Source: a bacterium (GTDB taxonomy: Bacteria > Bacillota > Clostridia > Oscillospirales > Acutalibacteraceae). Taken from it: a DNA stretch of 39,307 nucleotides. Shown here one piece after another: positions 1 to 11,364 of this stretch. How positions within the stretch are numbered: the stretch's first letter is position 1; every line of letters begins with the position of its first letter. The notes under the pieces are model-generated. The model had not been told where the DNA came from. It ran no database searches and saw nothing but the letters and a program-made list of their open reading frames with translations. A program made the translations under genes and the position numbers. The DNA lies in NCBI GenBank assembly GCA_020624805.1, contig JAHKVW010000007.1, positions 1-39,307 on the forward strand, given 5' to 3'.

Positions 1-114
1 CGTTCTTCGGCTTGTTTCCTATGCCTTGCTTTGGGTATGCCCAAATAATCTCATCTTTTTTCATTTTAGGGCTTGACTTTTATTTGCAAGACTCCTTATC
101 ATTATCATAACAAA

Positions 115-2934
115 TCATTCCAACAGCGGTTTCAGATACTGACCGGTGAAGGAAGCCTCACATTGCGCGATCTGCTCGGGCGTACCCTGCGCCACCACGG
201 TACCGCCCATATCGCCGCCCTCGGGGCCGAGGTCGATGATGTGATCGGCGGTCTTGATCAGCTCGAGGTTGTGCTCGATAACGATCACCGTGTTGCCGGC
301 ATCCACCAGCTTATGGAGCACCTCCACCAGACGATGCACATCGGCGATGTGCAGGCCCGTTGTCGGCTCGTCGAGGATATAGACCGTCTTGCCGGTCGGA
401 CGCTTGGAAAGCTCCGTGCTGAGCTTGACACGCTGTGCCTCACCGCCCGAAAGCGTCGTAGCGGGCTGACCGATCTTGATATAGCCCAGACCGACGTCAT
501 AGATCGTCTGCAAACGGCGCTGAATCTTCGGGATGTTCTTGAAGAACTCCAAGCCCTCTTCCACGGTCATTTCGAGCACATCATGGATCGACTTGCCCTT
601 ATACTTGACCTCCAGAGTCTCGCGGTTATAGCGCTTGCCCTTGCATACCTCGCACGGCACATAGATATCGGGCAAAAAGTGCATCTCGATCTTGATGATA
701 CCGTCGCCCTGACACGCCTCGCATCGACCGCCCTTGACGTTGAAGCTGTAGCGCGACGAGGTATAGCCGCGCATCTTGCTGTCGGTGGTCGAGGCGTACA
801 GGCTGCGGATATCGGTGAACACGCCGGTATAGGTCGCGGGATTGGATCGCGGGGTCTTGCCGATGGGGCTTTGATCGATACTGATGACCTTGTCGAGTTC
901 TTCGACTCCCTCAATGGCTTTGAACTTGCCGGGCGTACACTTCGCGCGGTTCAGCTCACGCGCCAGATGCTTATATAAGATCTCGTTGATCAGGGAGCTT
1001 TTGCCAGAGCCGGATACACCGGTCACGCAAACAAATTTCCCTAAAGGAATTTTAACATTGATATTTTTCAAATTATTCTGCTGAGCGCCCTTGATGGTGA
1101 GGAACTTGCCGTTCCCTTTTCTGCGCTTTTCGGGAAGCGGGATCGAACGCTTACCGCTCAGGTATTGCCCCGTCATGGAGCCTTCGCATTTCTCGATATC
1201 CTTCACGGTGCCGGTGGCGACGATCTCACCGCCGTGTACGCCCGCGCCGGGGCCGATATCGACGATGTAATCCGCCGCGCGCATGGTGTCCTCGTCATGC
1301 TCGACAACGATGACCGTGTTGCCGATATCGCGCAGGCGCTTCAAGGTGCCGAGCAGCTTATCATTATCGCGCTGATGCAGACCGATCGACGGCTCGTCGA
1401 GGATATACAGCACGCCCATCAACGCGGAACCGATCTGGGTCGCCAGACGGATGCGCTGACTCTCGCCGCCCGATAAAGTCGCCGAAGCGCGGGACAGGGT
1501 CAAATAGCCCAGTCCGACGGATTTCAAAAAGTTCAGTCGAGACTTGATCTCGTTGAGGATTTCACCCGCGATCATGCGGTCACGATCCGAGAGCTCGAGC
1601 TTCTCAAAGAAGTCGAGGATCGCAACGACAGACAGATCGCACAGATCGGCGATATTCATCCCGCCGACCGTCACCGCAAGCGATACGCGCGACAGACGCT
1701 TGCCGCCGCATTCGTCGCAGGGGATCTCCTTCATGTAACTCTGGATCTCTTCCTTGACCCACTGGGAGTTACTGTCGCGGAAACGGCGCTCCAAATTCGG
1801 GATGATACCCTCGAACTCACGGTACATCTCGCTTTTGTTGAACGGTGTACGGCGGATCAAATGGAGCTTTTCGCCTTTGGTGCCGTAGAGGATCGCGTCG
1901 ATGACCTCCTCGGGCAGATCCTTGATCGGCGTAAAGTAATCAAAGCCGTATTTCTCGGACAGACCGTCCATGTACATCTGCGCGATGGTATTGCCCTCCA
2001 TCGCCCAGCCTGAGCCTTTGATACCGCCCTGCGAGATGGACTTGTTCGGATCGGGGATGATCAGCGACGGATCGACGCGCAGGAACACGCCTAAGCCCGT
2101 ACACTTCGGACAAGCGCCGAAGGGGTTATTGAAGGAGAACATACGCGGCGCGAGCTCGTTGATGCTGCTGCCGTGCTCGGGACACGCGTAGTTCTGTGAA
2201 TACAGGATGTCTTCCCCATTCACCACACTGACCAGCACCAGACCGTCCGCCATTTTAGAGGCGGTCTCCAAGCTGTCCGCCAAGCGGGAACGGATGCTTT
2301 CTTTGATAACCAGACGGTCGACGACGATCTCCACGCTGTGTTTTTTATTCTTTTCGAGAACAATATCCTCACTCAGATCATAGAGGATACCATCCGCGCG
2401 AACACGCGCGAAGCCGGATTTGCGGGCGGATTCAAACACGCCCTTATGCTCACCCTTCTTGCCGCGGATCATCGGCGCGAGCACATGGATCTTAGTGCCC
2501 TCGTCCAGTTCCATGACGCTGTCGGTGATCTGGTCGATGGTCTGCTGAGCGATCTCACGGCCGCACTTCGGACAGTGCGGGATGCCGATGCGCGCGTAGA
2601 GCAGTCGGAAATAGTCGTAGATCTCCGTCACCGTACCGACAGTGGAACGCGGGTTCTTGGACGTCGTCTTTTGGTCGATCGAGATCGCCGGAGACAGTCC
2701 GTCGATGGAATCCACCTCGGGCTTCTTCATCTGTCCGAGGAACATACGCGCGTAGGAGGACAGGCTTTCGACATAGCGGCGCTGACCCTCGGCATAGATC
2801 GTGTCGAAGGCAAGGGAGCTTTTGCCCGAGCCCGACAGCCCCGTCAGGACAACGAGCTTATCGCGCGGGATCTCGAGATCGACGTTCTTTAAGTTGTGCT
2901 TTTTCGCACCTTTGATAACGATTTTATCTTGCAT
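115..2934 (-). CDS. uvrA: UvrA, excinuclease ABC subunit A
   Basis: UvrA is the DNA-damage sensor of nucleotide excision repair. It dimerises, scans DNA with UvrB and loads UvrB at lesions in the cytoplasm. The 939-residue protein has the usual full length (about 940). Visible parts are the first ABC half with Walker [10 protein letters not shown] near residue 32, a zinc-binding region CPEHG...CPKC near 250-280, signature LSGGESQR near 490, a second Walker [10 protein letters not shown] near 640, the zinc knuckle CEACQGDG...CEVCKGKR near 740-765, and the second signature LSGGEAQR with [11 protein letters not shown]. The ATG at 2934 fits the family N-terminus ([10 protein letters not shown]), although no strong Shine-Dalgarno precedes it. 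It is the last gene of a minus-strand run; a repeat-filled 283-base gap with the ftsH terminator separates it from ftsH, so it probably has its own promoter. Confidence 0.97.
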   Translation of the reverse strand: MQDKIVIKGAKKHNLKNVDLEIPRDKLVVLTGLSGSGKSSLAFDTIYAEGQRRYVESLSSYARMFLGQMKKPEVDSIDGLSPAISIDQKTTSKNPRSTVGTVTEIYDYFRLLYARIGIPHCPKCGREIAQQTIDQITDSVMELDEGTKIHVLAPMIRGKKGEHKGVFESARKSGFARVRADGILYDLSEDIVLEKNKKHSVEIVVDRLVIKESIRSRLADSLETASKMADGLVLVSVVNGEDILYSQNYACPEHGSSINELAPRMFSFNNPFGACPKCTGLGVFLRVDPSLIIPDPNKSISQGGIKGSGWAMEGNTIAQMYMDGLSEKYGFDYFTPIKDLPEEVIDAILYGTKGEKLHLIRRTPFNKSEMYREFEGIIPNLERRFRDSNSQWVKEEIQSYMKEIPCDECGGKRLSRVSLAVTVGGMNIADLCDLSVVAILDFFEKLELSDRDRMIAGEILNEIKSRLNFLKSVGLGYLTLSRASATLSGGESQRIRLATQIGSALMGVLYILDEPSIGLHQRDNDKLLGTLKRLRDIGNTVIVVEHDEDTMRAADYIVDIGPGAGVHGGEIVATGTVKDIEKCEGSMTGQYLSGKRSIPLPEKRRKGNGKFLTIKGAQQNNLKNINVKIPLGKFVCVTGVSGSGKSSLINEILYKHLARELNRAKCTPGKFKAIEGVEELDKVISIDQSPIGKTPRSNPATYTGVFTDIRSLYASTTDSKMRGYTSSRYSFNVKGGRCEACQGDGIIKIEMHFLPDIYVPCEVCKGKRYNRETLEVKYKGKSIHDVLEMTVEEGLEFFKNIPKIQRRLQTIYDVGLGYIKIGQPATTLSGGEAQRVKLSTELSKRPTGKTVYILDEPTTGLHIADVHRLVEVLHKLVDAGNTVIVIEHNLELIKTADHIIDLGPEGGDMGGTVVAQGTPEQIAQCEASFTGQYLKPLLE

Positions 2935-2968
2935 GGTTTCACTTCACTTGTTATAGAAGGATAAAAAT

Positions 2969-3155
2969 CCTCCCTTTTTTGCTAAGGGAGGTGGCACTGA
3001 CACACGTGCCAAGTGCCGGAGGATTGACAATAAATTGATTCGGCAACCCCCAGTCACCATGACGCAAGCGTCAGGTGACAGCCTCCTCGCCGGAAGCGGC
3101 TCCCCCCTTGTCCTTCGGACATTCCCCCAACGGGGGCACCTTAGGAAAGGGGGCC
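2969..3155. repeat. L element carrying a nested N element
   Basis: An inverted-repeat element fills the uvrA-ftsH gap. The left arm has a CCTCCC...GGGAGG hairpin, then a TGGCAC...GTGCCA-type stem and GGAGGATTG. The right arm starts CAACCCCC and has a GTCACC...GGTGAC stem. The right terminal hairpin is interrupted at 3085-3140 by an N element (CCTCGCCGG...CGGGGGCACC), leaving GACAGCCTCC on one side and TTAGGAAAGGG on the other. Confidence 0.8.
3085..3140 (-). repeat. N element (nested in L)
   Basis: About 56 bases running CCTCGCCGGAAGCGGCTCC, a GTCC-TTC-GGAC stem-loop, then CCCCCAACGGGGG and CACC. Near-identical copies occur at 37591-37650 and 38954-39009 in the opposite orientation, and diverged copies at 17054-17112, 19538-19596 and 13702-13757. 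It splits the host L hairpin. Confidence 0.8.
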
Positions 3156-3165
3156 TTTCTCTTCT

Positions 3166-3204
3166 AAAAATCAGGCGGAGTGACATTTGCGTCAGGCTCC
3201 GCCC
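3166..3204 (-). terminator. Intrinsic terminator of ftsH
   Basis: Read on the minus strand, GGGCGGAGCCTGAC pairs with GTCACTCCGCCT around a short loop and is followed by TTTTT. It lies 14 bases past the ftsH stop codon. Confidence 0.85.
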
Positions 3205-3217
3205 GATAATTGGTTCA

Positions 3218-5152
<1,935 letters not shown>

Positions 5153-5172
5153 TATATTTCACTCCTTCTTAG

Positions 5173-5340
5173 CCTTCCCCTTGAGGGGAAGGTGTCGCCG
5201 ACAACTCGTTGGCGGTGACGGATGAGGTGGAAACACTTCTGCCCCATACCATCAATCTATTATCGGAAAGGCTTTCACCTCATCCGACCAAATCGCCTGT
5301 TGAGGCGATTTGCACTCCTTCCCCTTTGAGGGAAAGGGAG
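5173..5340. repeat. K element, copy 1
   Basis: It begins CCTTCCCCTTGAGGGGAAGG, continues with GGTGTCGCC...GGCGGTGACGGATGAGGTGG, has an AT-richer centre, and ends with the inverted counterpart CCACCTCATCC-like sequence and a TTCCCCTTTGAGGGAAAGG hairpin. It fills nearly the whole hpt-ftsH gap. The first half is almost identical to the copy at 8684-8852. Confidence 0.85.
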
Positions 5341-5351
5341 CCTTTGAATAT

Positions 5352-5891
5352 TCATTCGTATATTTCAGGCTTGAGTACGCCGATGTAGGGCAGGTTGCGG
5401 TAGTATTCCTTATAATCCAGACCGTAACCGACTACAAACTCGTCGTCTACATCAAAGCCGATATAATCCACGTCGATCTCGATTTCACGGCGGGCGGGCT
5501 TATTGAGCAGGGTGCAGATACGCACGCTCTTCGCGTTTTTCGCCGAGAAATACTTTTTGATAAAGTTCAGCGTATTGCCGCTGTCGATGATATCCTCTAC
5601 GATGATCACGTTTTTCTCATCAATAGGTTCTGATAAATCCTTGATGATATTCACGCGACCGGTGCTCTTGGTGCCTTTACCGTAGCTGGAAACACAGATA
5701 AAATCGATCGTGCACATCATGTCGATGTTCTTGAGCAGATCCGCCATAAACTGGACGCTGCCCTTGAGCAGTCCGACAAAGACGATCTCATCCTCGCCCG
5801 CGTAATCGCGCTCGATCTGAGCGGCAAGGCGCTTGGCGGCTTCTTGGATCTCTTCTTGTGTGATCAATACTTTTTCCATGTCCTTATTCAT
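5352..5891 (-). CDS. hpt: Hypoxanthine phosphoribosyltransferase
   Basis: A purine-salvage enzyme that converts hypoxanthine or guanine plus PRPP to IMP or GMP in the cytoplasm. The 179 residues match the small bacterial HPRT length. The PRPP-binding loop is VIIVEDIIDSGNTL near residues 95-108; the flexible-loop SSYG near 68-71 and the C-terminal FVVGYGLDYKEYYRNLPYIG, which contacts the base, are present. The ATG at 5891 overlaps the end of tilS by 8 bases, so translation is probably coupled. An alternative ATG four codons in (5879) has a poorly spaced ribosome site. Hpt next to tilS and ftsH is a conserved Firmicute arrangement; in Bacillus and Listeria the two proteins cooperate in regulating ftsH, which is family knowledge and not visible here. 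Confidence 0.95.
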   Translation of the reverse strand: MNKDMEKVLITQEEIQEAAKRLAAQIERDYAGEDEIVFVGLLKGSVQFMADLLKNIDMMCTIDFICVSSYGKGTKSTGRVNIIKDLSEPIDEKNVIIVEDIIDSGNTLNFIKKYFSAKNAKSVRICTLLNKPARREIEIDVDYIGFDVDDEFVVGYGLDYKEYYRNLPYIGVLKPEIYE

Positions 5892-7289
5892 TGTTCAACC
5901 CCCCGTTGATCAAATAATATTCCCCATCACGGGTCAGATCCGCTTTCGCCTGCGCGGAGGTACCGATCCCCTCGATCCACAGCACGGTGGAGCCGTCAGC
6001 GACGAGAAGGATGGTATCGCGCAGTTCACGCGGTATTTTCAGCTCATTCAAGAGCTTTTTTACGGTTTTTGTCACGCCGCGGTGGTGATCGGTAAAGGTA
6101 TCGCCCGCGCGACGGCGTCGAATCAAGGTATCTCGTGTCATTATATCACACGGGATGCCGTCATGTAATAATAAATTGTTAATTTTTTCACCGCTGATCG
6201 CAAGCGCCGGAGCGATCTCAAAAGGTTGTCCGTCGCGCACCTTGATCCGTGTACCGTGCTCCCTCATATAGTCGAGGATCGGCATACAGATATCTTCCGC
6301 GTCGAACTTTTGCGGTACGATCCGCAGGATACCCTGCACGCAGGACGCGGTATAGCCGCCGCCTACATCGACCGCCCCGTTTGTTCGCATCGCTTCTATT
6401 ATAAGCGCTGTGTGTTGAAAGTCAACAGGCGCAGCGGCTTTTTCCAAAATGTTTTTGACGGCGTATTTCAGTACGATCGGCTCACATCGCAAGAGCTTTT
6501 CACATGACCAGCCGTAAGGTGTTTTTGCCGCTTTTAATTCCTTTTCGGAAATTCGATTCAAATATTCGTCCGTTTCCCGCATGATCCCCGACATTCTGCC
6601 GATGCTCTCCCCTACGCTCGGATTCAGCTCGCGCAGCACGGGCATGACCTGATGGCGGAGCTTGTTGCGGGTGTAGTCGTCGGAAAGGTTCGTCGAGTCC
6701 GTCACATGATCCAAATGATTCTCGACGCAGTAGGCTTCGATCTCAGCGCGTGTACAATGTAGCAGCGGACGGATGATGTTGCCGCGTCTGATCGGGATCC
6801 CGGCAAGCCCCGCAAGTCCAGTCCCGCGGGTCAGATTCCAGAGAACGGCATCGGCGTTATCGTCGCTGTGGTGCGCGGTCGCGATCTTCGCGCCGCCGAT
6901 GTCGTGTGCGACCCGATCAAAAACCGGTACCGCAGTCTTCTGCCGCAAAGCTCGACGCTCTCTCCCGATCCATGGGCGATCGACGGCACATCCGCTTTCT
7001 CACAAAAGAACGGAATACCATACCGCTCGCACAACCCTTTGCAGAAGTGTTCGTCACTATCCGCCTCTTCCCCACGAATGCCGTGGTTGAAGTGCGCCGC
7101 ATAAAGTGTGATGTTTAATTCTTCTTTTAAAGAATTAAGAAGATGCAGCAGCACGACGGAGTCCGCACCGCCGGAGAGTGCGATTAGGACGCTGTCTCCG
7201 TTCTGCAGTAATTGTTTATCCTCAATGAAACGCCTGACCTCAGCAAGAACGCCGACAGGCGCGCCGTCAAAACGCGTTTTGTTACTCAT
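5884..7289 (-). pseudogene. tilS: tilS, tRNA(Ile)-lysidine synthetase, split by a one-base frameshift
   Basis: TilS converts the wobble C of tRNA-Ile(CAU) to lysidine, an essential step for reading AUA. Its ATP-pyrophosphatase P-loop SGGADS (residues 39-44) lies in one frame, from the ATG at 7289, where the start overlaps the dnaB stop as ATGAGTAA. The next motif, IATAHHSDDNADAVLW, and the whole C-terminal half to 5884 lie in another frame. The frames meet at a run of five T on the coding strand (A at 6919-6923). Adding one T, or slipping back one base there, gives RYRFFDRVAHDIGGAKIATAH, which reads like an ordinary TilS. The rest is intact, including the C-terminal domain with TRDTLIRRRRAGDTF. 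Because the gene is normally essential, a sequencing or assembly error, or transcriptional slippage on the T run, is more likely than true loss. Confidence 0.88.
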
Positions 7290-8649
7290 GACTGTGGTCT
7301 TGTCCGGTAAAGCGCATGAACTCGCCCTGCCAATGCAGCTTGACGATGGTGGTCTCACCGTGGCGGTTCTTGGCGACGATACATTCGCCGCTGTTCTGAT
7401 CGACCGCCGCCTGCACCGTCTCAGCGCCCTTCTCGCGTTCATAGTAGCCGTCGCGGTACAGGAACAGTACGATATCGGCGTCCTGCTCGATCGAACCGGA
7501 GTCACGCAGATCGCTCAGCTGCGGACGGTGATCCTGTCGCTGTTCCGAAGCACGGCTGAGCTGGCTTAAGCAGATAACGGGAACGTTGATCTCCTTCGCC
7601 AAAATTTTCAGATTTCGCGTCAGCTCGGAGATCTCCTGTACACGGTTGCCGTCACGGCGACCCGTGGACATCAGCTGGAGATAGTCGATGACGACGAGAT
7701 CGGGATTTTTGAGTCTTCTGAGCTTTGCTTTCATCTCGGGCACAGTGATACCGGGCGTATCATCCAGATACAGCTGGGCGTTTTTGAGGATATCGCCCGC
7801 GCCGATCAGTCGGTTCCATTCCTCCTGATTCAGCCTGCCGGTACGCAGCTTGGTACCGCCGACCAGCGCCTCGGACGAGAGCAGTCGGGACGCGAGCTGT
7901 TCCTTGGTCATTTCCAGCGAGAAGAAGGCGACCTTCTTCTTGGCGATGACGCTGACGTTGCGCGCGATGTTCAGCGCGAACGAGGTCTTGCCCATACCGG
8001 GACGCGCCGCGAGCAGGATCAGGTCGGAGCGGTTCAGACCCGTGATGACGCGGTCGAGGTCGCCGATACCGGTGGACACCGGCTTGATGGTATCATCGTC
8101 ACGGCTGAGCATATCGAGCCTGTCAAAGGTCTGGAACAGCACCTCGTCGATGCGCTGCAAGCCTTGGATATTCTTTCCGCGGCGGATATCAAAGATCTTC
8201 TGCTCGGCGGAATCGATCAAAAGCTGCGGCTCCATCTCACCGTCAGAGCTGTCCTCGATGATATCACGCGCGGCGTTCATCAACGCGCGCACATCGTATT
8301 TGTCGCGCACGATCCGCGCGTAGTTCTCGACGTTGGTGATGGAGGGACAGCTCTGGGCGAGCTGGACGAGGTAGGTCTTACCCGTCGCCTCGTCAAAATC
8401 CCGCTCCATCTTGAGCGTTTCGAGCACGGTGATCTGGTCTACCGCCTTACCGGTGGTAAACATCGACATCATCGCCGCGTAGATCGTGCGGTGGTTGGCA
8501 ATATAAAAGTATTCGGATGACGGCAGGATCTCCGCTACGCGGGCGATCGCGTCCGGCTCCATCAGAATGGCGCCCAGCACCGCCTGCTCCGCCTCGGGCG
8601 AATACGGCAGCCGCAATCCGTTATAAACAGTGGTAGTATTATCAGGCAT
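7282..8649 (-). CDS. dnaB: DnaB-type replicative DNA helicase
   Basis: The hexameric helicase that unwinds DNA at the replication fork (called DnaC in Bacillus). The N-terminal domain begins LPYSPEAEQAVLGAIL, followed by the RecA-like ATPase with Walker A ARPGMGKTS near residue 210, DLVVIDYLQLM (Walker B) and the SRDSGSIEQDAD-like arginine-finger region (LSDLRDSGSIEQDADIV). The ATG at 8649 is chosen because AAAGGA lies seven bases upstream and the protein then has the usual length of about 455. The longer open frame to 8715 would add residues encoded by the neighbouring K repeat and should not be annotated. The stop overlaps the tilS start, so the two are probably co-translated. Confidence 0.96.
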   Translation of the reverse strand: MPDNTTTVYNGLRLPYSPEAEQAVLGAILMEPDAIARVAEILPSSEYFYIANHRTIYAAMMSMFTTGKAVDQITVLETLKMERDFDEATGKTYLVQLAQSCPSITNVENYARIVRDKYDVRALMNAARDIIEDSSDGEMEPQLLIDSAEQKIFDIRRGKNIQGLQRIDEVLFQTFDRLDMLSRDDDTIKPVSTGIGDLDRVITGLNRSDLILLAARPGMGKTSFALNIARNVSVIAKKKVAFFSLEMTKEQLASRLLSSEALVGGTKLRTGRLNQEEWNRLIGAGDILKNAQLYLDDTPGITVPEMKAKLRRLKNPDLVVIDYLQLMSTGRRDGNRVQEISELTRNLKILAKEINVPVICLSQLSRASEQRQDHRPQLSDLRDSGSIEQDADIVLFLYRDGYYEREKGAETVQAAVDQNSGECIVAKNRHGETTIVKLHWQGEFMRFTGQDHSHE

Positions 8650-8683
8650 AATCTTTTCCTTTGTCATTACAGCGAACGGAAAG

Positions 8684-8852
8684 CCTTCCCCTTGAGGGGA
8701 AGGTGTCGCCGGCAACTTGTTGGCGGTGACGGATGAGGTGGAAATGTTTCCTCCTCAACTCGTCAATCGATAAAGCAGAAAGGTTTCCACCTCATCCGAC
8801 CCTATCGACTCTCCGGGAGCCGATAAGCCCACCTTCCCCTCAAGGGGAAGGC
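8684..8852. repeat. K element, copy 2
   Basis: The left end CCTTCCCCTTGAGGGGAAGG and right end CCTTCCCCTCAAGGGGAAGG are both perfect hairpins and inverted copies of each other. The element fills the rplI-dnaB gap completely: it ends four bases before the rplI stop codon and starts 35 bases upstream of the dnaB start. Any terminator or promoter between these genes must lie inside the repeat. Confidence 0.87.
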
Positions 8853-8856
8853 TGAT

Positions 8857-9303
8857 TTACGCTTTTTCGACGGAGATCGTGCAGTGGGCGGTGATGCCGG
8901 AATACAGCTTGATCTCTACATCATACTCGCCGAGATTCTTGATATCATCCTTGAGGGTGACCTTGCGCTTATCGATGTCGACATGCTTGCGGTTCTTGAC
9001 CTCAGCGGCGATATCCTTGGCGGTGATGCTGCCGAAGAGCTTACCGTTCTCACCCGCCTTCGCCTTGATGACGAACTTGGAGCCCTCGAGCTCCTCCTTC
9101 GCCTTTTTCGCGTTGGCGATCGCGGTGTCGATCTTATATTGCTTGCTCTGCTCGGCGTTCTTGAACTCGTTCATCGCCTGCGCGTTGGCTTCCTTCGCGA
9201 CGTTGCGCGGGAAAAGAAAGTTGCGCGCGTAACCGTCGGATACACTGACGAGATCTCCTTTTTTACCGAGGGACTTGACGTCCTGTAACAGAATCACTTT
9301 CAT
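8857..9303 (-). CDS. rplI: 50S ribosomal protein bL9
   Basis: A structural protein of the large ribosomal subunit that binds 23S rRNA near the L1 stalk. The 148 residues match the family. The N-terminal globular domain [21 protein letters not shown] with the conserved [10 protein letters not shown] is followed by the long connecting helix (about 40-75) and the C-terminal domain with [17 protein letters not shown] sits eight bases before the ATG. It lies 27 bases downstream of gdpP, the usual gdpP-rplI-dnaB order, so co-transcription with gdpP is likely. Confidence 0.97.
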   Translation of the reverse strand: MKVILLQDVKSLGKKGDLVSVSDGYARNFLFPRNVAKEANAQAMNEFKNAEQSKQYKIDTAIANAKKAKEELEGSKFVIKAKAGENGKLFGSITAKDIAAEVKNRKHVDIDKRKVTLKDDIKNLGEYDVEIKLYSGITAHCTISVEKA

Positions 9304-9330
9304 AATCTATACCTCCAATAAAACACAATA

Positions 9331-11271
9331 TTATTTGAATTCCCAGTCTTCCAAAACTTCGATCAACTGTTCTTTGGCTTCCTCTAAGGAAACGCCCTTG
9401 AGCTGCGTAGCCGCCATAGTCTGGTGACCTCCGCCGCCCAACGCCTCCATCACCAGCTGCACGTTCATCTTTCCGAATGAACGCGCCGAGATGTTGATGG
9501 TGCGCATATCGATGCGCGAAATGACAAATGACGCATAGGTATCCTGGATCATCAGCAGATCGTCGGCAGCCTGCGCACATACGAGGCGGGAACTGCGCGA
9601 AGAATCGTCCGCAACGGTGACCGCACAGTGATTGATGATCTGCGCGGAGGATACCAGCAGGCTCTTTTCACGGTAATTGTCCAGTGAATTCGCAAAGACG
9701 TTACGAACCGCTACGGTATCAGCGCCCTTCTTGCGCAGGAACGCCGCCGCTTCAAAGGTACGTACGCCCGTATTGATGACAAAATTCTTGGTATCGAGCA
9801 TGATACCGGCTAACAGCGCCTCTGCCTCCATCTGATTGATCACATCATCGGCAAGGTACTCGATGACCTCCGTGACCAGCTCAGACGCGGATGAAGCGCT
9901 GGGCTCATGCAGAAATACGCTGGCGTTGTCGATGGAATTCACCATCTTGCGGTGGTGGTCGATGACGATCACATTGCCGCAGTTTTTATACAGACGCTCA
10001 CTCTCAATAAAATCGGGCGACTGGGTATCGACAATGATCAGCAAAGTTCGCGCTCCCGTCAGCAAAATGCCGCTGTCGGGATAGATGAACATATCATCAC
10101 GAGCCGTGCTGAGCTGCTTGATCATATCACGCGCCATAGAGCGATCGATATCGGTGACGATATGGCAGGTTTTGTCGTATTTCTTTGTGACCAGAGAATA
10201 AATACCGGTCGCGGCGCCGATACAATCCAGATCGGAAAAGCGGTGACCCGTCACCAGCACGCGGTCGCTCATCTCGATCGCCTCGGCGATCTGCTGTGAG
10301 ATCGCGCGCACCTTGACCTTGGAGGTCTTTTCAACGCCCTTCGCGACGCCGCCGAAAAAGACGTATTCATTGTCCGTCAGGATCGCGACCTGATCGCCGC
10401 CTCTGCCTAAGGACATATCCAGCGCTTTTCTCGCTTTGGAAGCGCTCTCTGTCATCGATACACAGCCGTGACCGATACCGATCGACAAGGTGGCGGGTCT
10501 GCCGTGATAACGGATCGAACGGATCGCGTCCAACAGGCTGAATTTATCCTCCATCTGGCGGTTGAGGATCTCTTCCTCCAAAATGGCGATATAGCGGTTT
10601 TCTCCCAGACGGCGCATCAGGATATCATACTCCGTCGCCCAGCCGTACAGGATGTTTTCCGCAGCCAAATGAGCGGCAGCCGCCTCCTGATCCGCGTCGG
10701 GTGAAAAGTCCTCGATATTATCGAAAACGATCAGCGCGACGCTGGTTTTGGTGTCATAATACTGATCGACGATATTTTTATAGTAGGTGTCGTCGATAAA
10801 CTCAAACATCATTCCCTGTTCCGTCGGACGGACAAAGGTAGTAAACCGTCTGCCCGCGAACTCGGAATCGAACACGCCTCTTTTGACCGCCTGTTCCAGA
10901 TCGACGCCCGGAATAAAGGTCGTAATAGGAGCGTTGACGCCTTCATACTCGTCAAGAAACGACCTGCGGAACAGCGCGTTATAGGCGATCACCTCGCCGT
11001 GTGTGCCGCATATCGCAACAGGGGTCTTGATCATTTCAAGCGACTTTTTCGACGGATCAAAGCAATCCTCCATCGCTGATTTCGCTACCTCACGGATGTA
11101 ATTCCGGAATCTCAGCACGGCGATAAAGATGACCGTGATGACGATCATCGTCACGCCTAATTCGATAAATCCGACAATAGGATTATAGATAACGGTGATA
11201 CCCGACATCGGGATCATCAAAACCGCGAGAAATAGGAACGCGGGGATCACAGTCCAAACATGTTTCTTCAT
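9331..11271 (-). CDS. gdpP: GdpP-type cyclic-di-AMP phosphodiesterase (DHH/DHHA1)
   Basis: A membrane enzyme that hydrolyses c-di-AMP to pApA and so controls potassium, osmolyte and cell-wall homeostasis. The 646 residues show two N-terminal transmembrane helices (about 5-25 and 35-55), a PAS-like domain (about 85-165), a degenerate GGDEF domain (RLGENRYIAI in place of GGDEF), the DHH domain with GHRFSDLDCIG (342-352), VDT (about 414) and VIDHH (436-440), and the DHHA1 motif GGGGH near the C-terminus. The ATG at 11271 is preferred over one 12 codons upstream because it begins the membrane helix and has AGGT upstream; the site is weak. It lies 93 bases downstream of rnj with no clear terminator between them. 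Confidence 0.93.
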   Translation of the reverse strand: MKKHVWTVIPAFLFLAVLMIPMSGITVIYNPIVGFIELGVTMIVITVIFIAVLRFRNYIREVAKSAMEDCFDPSKKSLEMIKTPVAICGTHGEVIAYNALFRRSFLDEYEGVNAPITTFIPGVDLEQAVKRGVFDSEFAGRRFTTFVRPTEQGMMFEFIDDTYYKNIVDQYYDTKTSVALIVFDNIEDFSPDADQEAAAAHLAAENILYGWATEYDILMRRLGENRYIAILEEEILNRQMEDKFSLLDAIRSIRYHGRPATLSIGIGHGCVSMTESASKARKALDMSLGRGGDQVAILTDNEYVFFGGVAKGVEKTSKVKVRAISQQIAEAIEMSDRVLVTGHRFSDLDCIGAATGIYSLVTKKYDKTCHIVTDIDRSMARDMIKQLSTARDDMFIYPDSGILLTGARTLLIIVDTQSPDFIESERLYKNCGNVIVIDHHRKMVNSIDNASVFLHEPSASSASELVTEVIEYLADDVINQMEAEALLAGIMLDTKNFVINTGVRTFEAAAFLRKKGADTVAVRNVFANSLDNYREKSLLVSSAQIINHCAVTVADDSSRSSRLVCAQAADDLLMIQDTYASFVISRIDMRTINISARSFGKMNVQLVMEALGGGGHQTMAATQLKGVSLEEAKEQLIEVLEDWEFK

Positions 11272-11364
11272 AATGGTACCTGAATCAAAAAATGTTGCAG
11301 TTGTCATACCGGGCGCGATGATACAGCGCTTTCAGCACGACATATTCAGCAGTATGAAAATCGA

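Noticed and set aside
73..978. A 301-residue plus-strand open frame opposite uvrA
   Set aside because: It is the antisense of conserved UvrA coding sequence, has no ribosome site and resembles no family; high G+C antisense frames like this also occur opposite ftsH, hydG and pheT.
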